Shown here: positions 1 to 5,199 of the stretch, one piece after another | How positions within the stretch are numbered: position 1 is the first letter of the stretch | How the letters are laid out: each line of letters starts with the position of its first letter | DNA from: Treponema sp. | GTDB lineage: Bacteria > Spirochaetota > Spirochaetia > Treponematales > Breznakiellaceae | Assembly: GCA_031271075.1 (NCBI GenBank) | Contig: JAISWN010000211.1 | Coordinates: forward strand, 1-5,199 | Direction: 5' to 3' | DNA: 5,199 nt | The notes under the pieces: generated by a model | Databases searched by the model: none | What the model was told of the DNA's origin: nothing | What the model saw: only the letters and a program-made list of their open reading frames with translations | Made by a program: the position numbers and the translations under genes

Positions 1-1
1 T

Positions 2-460
2 TTTAAGGGGAAGAAGATTACCATCATCGGGGCCGGCGGGGCCGCCAGGGCGGTGACGGCGGAGGTCTTCCGCCACGGGGGAAAGGCTTTGGTGCTGAAC
101 CGCACCCTGGCGCGGGCCAGGGAACTGGCCCACCCCTACAAATTTCTCTGGGGCGGGCTGGACAAGGAGGGGGTGGCGAGTATGGGAAAGTATTCGGATA
201 TCATCATCCAGACCACCCCGGTGGGCATGAAGGGAAACCCCGTATCCGATCCTCTGGAGATGTACGATTTTTCGGGAAAGGAGATGGTGATGGATCTGGT
301 ATACAAGCCGGAGCTTACCCCCTTCCTCGGCCGGGCCCAGGCGGCGGGCTGTCCTATTCTGAACGGTTACGATATGCTCATCCGGCAGGCCCGGTATCAG
401 TATACCCTGTTTCTAAAAAGGGAATTTCCCCCGGATCTGCTTAACCGGGTAAAGTTTTAA
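2..460 (+). CDS. aroE: Shikimate dehydrogenase, C-terminal part (5'-truncated by window edge)
   Basis: AroE reduces 3-dehydroshikimate to shikimate with NADPH in the cytoplasmic shikimate pathway to chorismate and aromatic amino acids. Only the last 152 residues are visible; the frame is open to the left edge, so the real start lies outside. What is seen is the cofactor-binding domain. A glycine-rich loop GAGGAARA (visible residues 10-17) is followed by NRT (33-35), the motif that in AroE reads the 2'-phosphate of NADP. Next come the TTPVGM segment, the DLVYKPELTPFL strand-loop, and the closing NGYDMLIRQA helix, whose Gln matches the substrate-binding Gln of the family. The substrate domain with the catalytic Lys/Asp pair would be upstream. 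NRT favours AroE over YdiB-type paralogues. In some bacteria, including spirochaetes, AroE is fused behind a 3-dehydroquinate dehydratase domain (AroDE); the window cannot decide this. Gln stands where Asn is usual just before TTPVGM. The family call is secure. Confidence 0.93.
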   Translation, partial: FKGKKITIIGAGGAARAVTAEVFRHGGKALVLNRTLARARELAHPYKFLWGGLDKEGVASMGKYSDIIIQTTPVGMKGNPVSDPLEMYDFSGKEMVMDLVYKPELTPFLGRAQAAGCPILNGYDMLIRQARYQYTLFLKREFPPDLLNRVKF

Positions 461-461
461 G

Positions 462-506
462 CATGAGAGGCCGTTCCGAAATGTCAGATTTTGGAACCGG
501 CTCATG
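462..506. repeat. Imperfect inverted repeat (hairpin) between aroE and rpiA
   Basis: The gap between the aroE stop and the rpiA start can fold into one long stem-loop. The outer arms are CATGAG (462-467) and CTCATG (501-506). The inner arms are GCCGTTCCGAAA (470-481) and TTTTGGAACCGGC (489-501). Counted by hand this gives about 17 pairs including one G-T wobble, with a three-base bulge at 467-469, a single bulged C at 497 and a seven-base loop at 482-488. No run of T follows on either strand, so a standard Rho-independent terminator is unlikely. It ends 29 bases before the rpiA ATG and leaves the Shine-Dalgarno free. It may be an mRNA-processing or stabilising hairpin, or a copy of a dispersed repeat; the function is unknown. 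Confidence 0.6.
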
Positions 507-522
507 AACCATCGGAGAAACC

Positions 523-531
523 GGAGAGAGG
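523..531 (+). promoter_or_regulatory. Shine-Dalgarno of rpiA (decides its start)
   Basis: The purine-rich GGAGAGAGG lies four bases before the ATG at 536. The same frame is open upstream to the TGA at 464-466, and the only earlier candidate start noted is a TTG at 491. That TTG sits inside the 3' arm of the intergenic hairpin and would add 15 low-complexity residues not expected in the family. The ATG at 536 is therefore preferred. Confidence 0.75.
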
Positions 532-535
532 TCTT

Positions 536-1252
536 ATGGATCAGGCGGAGATAAAACAGACCCTTGGCCGGGCGGCGGCGGAGGGCCTGGTTAAAAGCGG
601 CATGAAGCTGGGGCTTGGAACCGGCTCCACGGCCATACACGCAGTCCGCCGGATTGGGGAACTCCTGTCCCAGGGGAGAATTTCCGGGCTCAGGGTTTTT
701 CCCACCAGTTTTCAAACCCGGTCGGAATGTGAGAAACTGGGCATTCCCGTCTACAGCCTCAATTCCCCGGAACTTGGGGGAGGGCTGGATCTTACCATTG
801 ACGGGGCGGACGAGGTCGATCCGGAAAACCGGCTGGTAAAGGGCGGCGGCGGCGCCCTGCTTATCGAAAAACTGGCCGCCTACGCTTCCGCCTCCTACGC
901 GGTCGTGGCCGATGAGACCAAGCTGGTGGAGCATCTGGGAATCGCCTTCCCCCTGCCGGTGGAGGTGATCCCCGAAGCCCGCGTTCCGGTAAGCCGGAGC
1001 CTGGAAAAACTGGGGGCCGCCGTGGTATTGCGGGAGGCTCTGCGCAAGGCCGGGCCGGTGATCACCGAGCACGGAAACCTCCTCCTGGATATCCGCTTTC
1101 GGGAGCCGGTAGACCCGGAAGTCCTGGAAGGGGAGATAAACGCCATCCCCGGAGTCGTGGAGAACGGTTTTTTTACCGGCCCCCGGGGCAGGGTCTTGCG
1201 GCCCCTGGTGTATATCGGCCGGGCGGATGGCCGGATGGAACTGAGGGATTAG
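536..1252 (+). CDS. rpiA: Ribose-5-phosphate isomerase A
   Basis: RpiA interconverts ribose 5-phosphate and ribulose 5-phosphate in the non-oxidative pentose phosphate pathway, in the cytoplasm. The protein is 238 residues, slightly longer than the roughly 220 of the E. coli enzyme. The phosphate-binding loop GLGTGSTA is at 26-33, LTIDGADEVD at 86-95, KGGGGALLIEK at 102-112, VADETKLVEHLG just after, and NAIPGVVENGFFTG near the C-terminus. The active-site residues of E. coli RpiA (Asp81, Asp84, Lys94, and Glu103 as catalytic base) correspond here to Asp89, Asp92, Lys102 and Glu111 with a constant offset of eight. The enzyme should therefore be active. The start at ATG 536 rests on the Shine-Dalgarno at 523-531. 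The next gene begins nine bases after the TAG stop, which suggests cotranscription. Its link with aroE (the pentose phosphate pathway supplies erythrose 4-phosphate for the shikimate pathway) is probably incidental. Confidence 0.96.
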   Translation: MDQAEIKQTLGRAAAEGLVKSGMKLGLGTGSTAIHAVRRIGELLSQGRISGLRVFPTSFQTRSECEKLGIPVYSLNSPELGGGLDLTIDGADEVDPENRLVKGGGGALLIEKLAAYASASYAVVADETKLVEHLGIAFPLPVEVIPEARVPVSRSLEKLGAAVVLREALRKAGPVITEHGNLLLDIRFREPVDPEVLEGEINAIPGVVENGFFTGPRGRVLRPLVYIGRADGRMELRD

Positions 1253-1261
1253 CCGGGGACT

Positions 1262-1906
1262 ATGGCGGTAGACAGACACATTAACTTTTTTGAGATGGAG
1301 AAAGCCTGCGAAAAACCCGGCTGTCCCCTCTGCCGTATTGTCGCCCACCGGGCGGAACGGTACATCGACAACATGCTCTTTGAACACGTTTCCGACCGGG
1401 GTTTCCGCAAGGCCCACCGGCTTGCCGGGGGGTTCTGCGATTACCATTCCCGGAACCTGGTGTCCTTTCGGGACGGCCTGGCGGTGGCGATTATGGGCCG
1501 GGACATCCTGGAGGATCGGATCGCCTCCTTCAAAAAACGGAAACCCTGGCGGCCAAAGGAACGCTGCCCCATCTGCCTGGAGCGGGAACGGATCGAGGTG
1601 GAGTATCTGGGCTTTCTCGCCGGTTCCGGCGGGGAGGGGGACGAAGAAAGGGAACTGCGCCGGGCCTTTACCGGGTCCCAGGGGCTCTGCGCCCCCCACT
1701 ATGGGCAGCTTTTGGAACTCTGCAGGAAGCTTCCCGGCTGGATCGCCGAATTTCATGAGCGTAAATTTGAGGAGCTTAAAAAACGGGTGGATAATTTTAT
1801 TGAGTTTTCCACTTACGGCAGAGAGGAGGAGTTCAGCGCCCTTTCCGAAAAGGATCAGTTGGTCTGGAAGGAACTGGCCCGCGAACTCAGGGGGACTGCT
1901 GACTAA
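1262..1906 (+). CDS. DUF6062-like protein with duplicated CxxC...CxxH motif, function unknown
   Basis: This 214-residue protein has no signal peptide or membrane segment and is probably cytoplasmic. I recognise it as resembling the DUF6062 family, known to me mainly from spirochaetes and Firmicutes; no function is established. Its clearest feature is two matching halves. The first has CPLC at Cys21/Cys24 and FCDYH at Cys59/His62. The second has CPIC at Cys102/Cys105 and LCAPH at Cys143/His146. Each half thus offers three Cys and one His, the look of a structural zinc site, with 34 and 37 residues between the pairs. The C-terminus (about 160-210) is rich in Glu, Lys and Arg and looks helical. 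The start at ATG 1262 has only a weak, close GGGGA at 1255-1259. An ATG at 1295 (Met12) is possible but would drop the HINFFEMEKA segment I expect in the family. The TAA stop shares a base with the next ATG, so translation is probably coupled to the transporter. Metal binding is inferred from spacing alone. Confidence 0.8.
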   Translation: MAVDRHINFFEMEKACEKPGCPLCRIVAHRAERYIDNMLFEHVSDRGFRKAHRLAGGFCDYHSRNLVSFRDGLAVAIMGRDILEDRIASFKKRKPWRPKERCPICLERERIEVEYLGFLAGSGGEGDEERELRRAFTGSQGLCAPHYGQLLELCRKLPGWIAEFHERKFEELKKRVDNFIEFSTYGREEEFSALSEKDQLVWKELARELRGTAD

Positions 1907-1908
1907 TG
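1889..1908 (+). promoter_or_regulatory. Shine-Dalgarno and TAATG stop-start overlap before the first ABC gene
   Basis: AGGGGGA at 1889-1895 lies ten bases before the ATG at 1906, within the last codons of the DUF6062-like gene. The TAA stop (1904-1906) and the ATG (1906-1908) share the A at 1906. This arrangement commonly gives translational coupling by ribosomes that terminate and restart, and it supports this start for the transporter. Confidence 0.7.
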
Positions 1909-3738
1909 AAATTCCGTTTAAAGGGTAAACCGGAGGCTTTGCCGGCCAGCCGTCCGGCCCTGATAGCCCGGGCCGCCGGGGACAGGCGTTTTGCCTTTTT
2001 TCTCTGCTGTTTCAGCGCCGCCGCCACCGTGGCGTTCTCTTTTCTGTCCCCCCAGATCATCCGCTATACCATCGACTCGGTAATCGGCGCGGCGCCGCTT
2101 GAGGCCCCGGGTTTTGTCGTTCGTTTTGTTGACTCCCTGGGAGGCGCCGCGTATCTGCGGCAAAACCTGTGGATCTGCGCCCTCTTCACCCTTGCAGCGG
2201 CCCTGTTGTCCGCCCTTTTCAACATGATCCGGCGTTACACCAGCATCGAAATCGGTGAGACCATTGCCTGGCGGCTCAGAAACAACCTGTACGCCCACAT
2301 CCAGAGGCTGCCGTACCAGTGGCATGTAAGCTGCCAGACCGGGGACATCATCCAGCGCTGCACCTCCGATGTGGACAATGTCCGCAACTTTGTCCAAAAC
2401 CACTTGAGCGAATCCCTCAGGATACTCTTCGTCTTTACCACGGCCCTTTTCATGATGTTTTCCATGGACATCTTCATGTCCCTTATGGCCCTGGTTCTTA
2501 TCCCTTTCATCCTGCTTTTTTCGGTACTCTATTTCCGCAGGGTCGCCAAAGAATTTGCCAACGCGGACGCCGCCGAGGGGGATATGCAGGCCTGCGCCCA
2601 GGAAAACTACACCGGGGTACGGGTGGTCAGGGCTTTCGGCAGGGAATCTTTCGAGATGGATAAGTTTTCGGCGAAAACCAGGACCCTGGCGGATATATGG
2701 GTACGGATCGGCAGGATGCTGGGGATCTTCTGGGGCGCCGGGGATTTTATGAGCGGCTTGCAGCTTTCGATTATTGTGGCCGCCGGTATCTACCGGAGCG
2801 TCCAGGGCCGTCTTTCCCCCGGCACCTTCCTTGCCTTTTACACCTACTGCAACTGGATGATCTGGCCGGTGAGGCAGCTTGGGCGTATCCTCTCGGAGCT
2901 TTCCAAGACTCTGGTATCCTCCGGGCGAATCCGGGAGATCCTGGCCGAGCCTCCCGAAACAGACAGCCCCGAGGCCCTGAAGCCGGCCATACGGGGGGAG
3001 ATACGCTTCGACCGGGTTACTTTCGCCTACGGAAACGCGAAGCCTGTGCTGCGGGATGTCTCTTTTACCGTGAAGCCCGGCGAAACCCTGGCGATCCTGG
3101 GGGCCACCGGATCGGGGAAGTCTACCCTGGTACAGCTTCTTGCCCGGCTCTACGATGTCCCCGAGGGATCCGGGCTTGTTACTATTGACGGCATTGATGT
3201 TCGCCGGATTTCCCGGCAGCACCTGAGACGGCATATCGGCCTCTGCATCCAGGAGCCCTTCCTCTTTTCCAAGACCATCCGGGAGAATATCGCCACCGGA
3301 AGGCCGGAGACGGAAATGGCGGAGATCCGCAGCGCCGCCGCGGTGGCCCAGGTGGACGGGGCCATCCTGGACTTTACCCAGGGCTACGACACGGTGGTAG
3401 GCGAGCGGGGGGTTACCCTGTCGGGAGGGCAGAAGCAGCGGGTTGCCATTGCCCGGATGCTGGCGGCAAAACCCCCGGTGATGGTCTTCGACGACAGTTT
3501 TTCCGCCCTGGATACGGAAACCGATGCGAGGATCCGGGCCGGACTCAAGGAGCGGGTAAAGGACGCGGCGGTGATCATCATCTCCCACCGGACCAGCAGC
3601 CTGATGCACGCGGACAGGATCATGGTTCTTAAAGACGGGATGGTGGAAGAGACGGGCTCCCACCAGGAACTTTTAGCCCGGGACGGCAGCTACCGGCGGA
3701 TTTTTGAACTGCAAGCGGGAACCAGGGAAGACGGTTAA
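1906..3738 (+). CDS. ABC exporter half-transporter with degenerate catalytic site (BmrC/TM287-like)
   Basis: This inner-membrane ABC-B-type half-transporter of 610 residues has a membrane domain fused to an ATPase. Hydrophobic stretches at about 28-50, 87-108, 173-189, 191-210, 271-296 and 304-322 give the usual six helices. The ATPase shows an A-loop Tyr375, Walker A GATGSGKST (399-407, Lys405), Q-loop Gln449, signature LSGGQ (505-509), Walker B ending at Asp529, D-loop SALD (533-536) and H-loop His561. The residue after Walker B, normally the catalytic Glu, is Asp530 (FDDS). In BmrC and TM287 the same change marks the subunit whose own Walker motifs form the non-hydrolysing site of a heterodimer. 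Its intact LSGGQ would complete the active site of the partner, which fits the second ABC gene starting 11 bases downstream. Such pairs are often called multidrug exporters, but the sequence does not reveal the substrate; lipid or peptide export is equally possible. No peptidase or substrate-binding domain is present. Confidence 0.93.
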   Translation: MKFRLKGKPEALPASRPALIARAAGDRRFAFFLCCFSAAATVAFSFLSPQIIRYTIDSVIGAAPLEAPGFVVRFVDSLGGAAYLRQNLWICALFTLAAALLSALFNMIRRYTSIEIGETIAWRLRNNLYAHIQRLPYQWHVSCQTGDIIQRCTSDVDNVRNFVQNHLSESLRILFVFTTALFMMFSMDIFMSLMALVLIPFILLFSVLYFRRVAKEFANADAAEGDMQACAQENYTGVRVVRAFGRESFEMDKFSAKTRTLADIWVRIGRMLGIFWGAGDFMSGLQLSIIVAAGIYRSVQGRLSPGTFLAFYTYCNWMIWPVRQLGRILSELSKTLVSSGRIREILAEPPETDSPEALKPAIRGEIRFDRVTFAYGNAKPVLRDVSFTVKPGETLAILGATGSGKSTLVQLLARLYDVPEGSGLVTIDGIDVRRISRQHLRRHIGLCIQEPFLFSKTIRENIATGRPETEMAEIRSAAAVAQVDGAILDFTQGYDTVVGERGVTLSGGQKQRVAIARMLAAKPPVMVFDDSFSALDTETDARIRAGLKERVKDAAVIIISHRTSSLMHADRIMVLKDGMVEETGSHQELLARDGSYRRIFELQAGTREDG

Positions 3739-3742
3739 GGAG
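3737..3742 (+). promoter_or_regulatory. Strong Shine-Dalgarno of the second ABC gene
   Basis: AAGGAG overlaps the TAA stop of the first transporter gene and sits seven bases before the ATG at 3750. It is the best ribosome-binding site in the window and fixes the start of the partner subunit. Confidence 0.85.
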
Positions 3743-3749
3743 CCTATAC

Positions 3750-5199
3750 ATGGCGGACTTTGAAGATTTTGACTACAACAAACCTATGTCCTTGGCAATC
3801 TGGAAGAAGATGCTTCCCTTTATTGCCCCCCAGAAACGCTGCCTTTTAAGCTGCGCCGCGCTGATGCTCTGCGCCGCGGTAGTGGACGTTATTCTCCCCC
3901 TGCTCCTGGGTTACGCCATAAAGCACAACATAGAACCCCGCGCCACCGATGGGATGTGGAAACTCCTGGGGGCGGCCCTGGCCCTTATGACCATACAGGG
4001 GATCAACGTCCGGTTTTTTGTGGCCCTTGGGCTCAGGGCGGAGGTGGGCATCAGCCGGGCCATAAGGAACGCGGTTTTTCTCCACCTGCAGAAACTGGAT
4101 CTTGCCTACTACAACAAAACTCCCGTGGGCTACATGATGGCCCGGACTAATTCCGACACCAGCCGCATCGGGGACCTAGTGGCCTGGGGGCTCATCGACT
4201 TTTCCTGGTCCGCTTTCTACTGTGCCGGGGTGGTAATTTCCATGTTTCTGGTGAATCCCCGTCTCGCCCTGCTGGTCTGCGCCACCATTCCGCCCCTGGC
4301 ATTCCTTACCTGGTTTTTTCAGAAAAGGATACTCCGGGTAAACCGCGTCCTTAGGCGGATCAACTCCAAAATGACCGGGGCCATGAACGAGGGGATAACC
4401 GGCGCGCGGACAGTAAAGGTGCTGGTTGCCGAGGAGCAGAGCCTTGAGGAGTACGGGGCCATCACCGGGGAGTACCGCTCTTACGCCTGGAAGATGGCCC
4501 GCCTCCGCTCGGTATTTGTTCCCCTGGTGCTCTTCATCGGCTCCATGGCCACCGCGGCGGTCATCTCCTACGGGGGCTACGAAATAGTGTTCCTGGGGGC
4601 GGATCTTTCCATCCTGGCGATTTTTCTCCAGTACGCCGGAAGCTTCTTCGACCCCATCCAGAACATTGCCAACATCCTTACGGAATTTGTATCTACCCAG
4701 GCCAACGTGGAGCGGGTAAGCGGCCTCCTGGAACAGGTTCCCGCCATAGGTGACCGGCCGGAGGTTACCGAAAAATACGGCGACGCCTTTTCCCCAAGAA
4801 AGGAAAACTGGGAACCCATCACCGGGGATGTGGAATTCCGGGACGTAACTTTCCGTTACCCCGACGGCGGTGAGAACGTACTTGAGCATTTCAACCTCCA
4901 TGTGGCCGCCGGAACCTACGTGGCTATTGTGGGGGAAACCGGGGCGGGCAAGTCCACCCTGGTAAACCTGGTCTGCCGCTTCTTCGAGCCCACCGGGGGA
5001 TCTATCCTGATAGACGGCCGGGATTACCGGGAGAGGAGCCAGCTCTGGCTTCACAGCGCCCTGGGTTACGTGCTCCAGAGCCCCCATCTTTTTACCGGCG
5101 CCATAAGGGACAATATCCGCTACGGCCGCCCGGAAGCTACTAACCAGGAAGTGGAGGCCGCCGCGAGGATCGTCCACGCCGACGCCGTCATCGCCAAAC
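3750..5199 (+). CDS. ABC exporter half-transporter, partner subunit (BmrD/TM288-like), 3'-truncated by window edge
   Basis: The frame is open from ATG 3750 to the right edge, giving 483 residues that begin MADFEDFDYNKP. Hydrophobic segments at about 31-56, 70-93, 149-168, 171-190, 254-280 and 284-300 form the six-helix domain of an inner-membrane ABC-B exporter. A linker (about 330-357) with EKYGDAFSPRKENWEP leads into the ATPase: A-loop Tyr370, Walker A GETGAGKST (395-403, Lys401) and Q-loop Gln443 in VLQSPHLFTG. The signature, Walker B and H-loop lie beyond the window; roughly 100 residues are probably missing. It follows the first half-transporter by 11 bases, and the two proteins are only distantly similar, so a heterodimer is more likely than two homodimers. 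As the first subunit carries the degenerate Asp, this one should carry the catalytic Glu, and its signature may deviate from LSGGQ. The substrate is unknown. Confidence 0.92.
   Translation, partial: MADFEDFDYNKPMSLAIWKKMLPFIAPQKRCLLSCAALMLCAAVVDVILPLLLGYAIKHNIEPRATDGMWKLLGAALALMTIQGINVRFFVALGLRAEVGISRAIRNAVFLHLQKLDLAYYNKTPVGYMMARTNSDTSRIGDLVAWGLIDFSWSAFYCAGVVISMFLVNPRLALLVCATIPPLAFLTWFFQKRILRVNRVLRRINSKMTGAMNEGITGARTVKVLVAEEQSLEEYGAITGEYRSYAWKMARLRSVFVPLVLFIGSMATAAVISYGGYEIVFLGADLSILAIFLQYAGSFFDPIQNIANILTEFVSTQANVERVSGLLEQVPAIGDRPEVTEKYGDAFSPRKENWEPITGDVEFRDVTFRYPDGGENVLEHFNLHVAAGTYVAIVGETGAGKSTLVNLVCRFFEPTGGSILIDGRDYRERSQLWLHSALGYVLQSPHLFTGAIRDNIRYGRPEATNQEVEAAARIVHADAVIAK

Noticed and set aside
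462..506. Hairpin after aroE as a Rho-independent terminator
   Set aside because: No T-run follows the stem in either direction, so the element was recorded only as an inverted repeat.
491..535. TTG at 491 as the rpiA start
   Set aside because: It falls in the hairpin arm, lacks a good Shine-Dalgarno and adds 15 residues outside the family's usual N-terminus; ATG 536 has a clear site at 523-531.
413..1756. 447-codon minus-strand open frame across rpiA and the DUF6062-like gene, and similar ones at 1918-3663 and 4176-5177
   Set aside because: Each lies exactly opposite a strongly supported gene in matching codon register. The translations are rich in Gly, Pro, Arg and His and show no recognisable domain. 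They are explained by scarcity of TTA, CTA and TCA codons in the genes.
1290..1928. 212-codon + strand open frame overlapping the DUF6062-like gene
   Set aside because: Its translation is low-complexity (Pro, Gly, Ser, Trp, Arg rich) as expected of a shifted reading of a GC-rich gene, whereas the other frame has ordered Cys/His motifs and correct junctions with its neighbours.
2319..3188. Several + strand open frames inside the first ABC gene (2319-2663, 2555-2752, 2697-3188)
   Set aside because: They are shadows within a continuous ABC coding sequence whose membrane domain and ATPase motifs are unbroken, so no frameshift or nested gene is needed.
1..5199. Possible novel defence, toxin-antitoxin, CRISPR or mobile system
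   Set aside because: All coding space is taken by housekeeping enzymes, one DUF6062-like protein and an ABC exporter pair. I saw no direct repeat array, transposase, nuclease or terminal inverted repeats.

Overview
The window looks like a compact piece of bacterial chromosome, GC-rich by eye, with five genes all on the + strand and almost no spacing between them. The gene content suggests a spirochaete of the Treponema type. The third gene resembles the DUF6062 family, which I associate with spirochaetes and Firmicutes, and the two half-transporters at the right look like the paired exporters of the same groups. This placement is an inference from recall, not from a search.

Left part (2-1252): the 3' half of a shikimate dehydrogenase gene (aroE, or the aroE half of an aroDE fusion) enters from outside the window. 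A 75-base gap follows, carrying a long imperfect hairpin with no T-tract, and then a complete ribose-5-phosphate isomerase A gene (rpiA). Both are housekeeping carbon-metabolism genes with intact recognisable motifs.

Middle (1262-1906): a 214-residue soluble protein with two copies of a CxxC...CxxH cysteine/histidine pattern. It resembles DUF6062 and has no assigned function. Its stop codon shares one base with the start of the next gene.

Right part (1906-5199): two consecutive ABC half-transporters (six-helix membrane domain plus ATPase). The first is complete. It has Asp in place of the catalytic Glu after Walker B, but an intact LSGGQ signature. The second has a strong Shine-Dalgarno overlapping the previous stop codon and runs off the right edge just after its Q-loop. 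The pair fits a heterodimeric exporter of the BmrC/BmrD or TM287/TM288 type, with one degenerate and one catalytic ATP site.

The tight spacing (9 bases, 1-base overlap, 11 bases) suggests that rpiA, the DUF6062-like gene and the two transporter genes are cotranscribed. I see no RNA gene, mobile element, CRISPR array or defence system. The less ordinary points are the duplicated metal-site-like pattern in the DUF6062-like protein, its overlap with the transporter pair, and the hairpin between aroE and rpiA.
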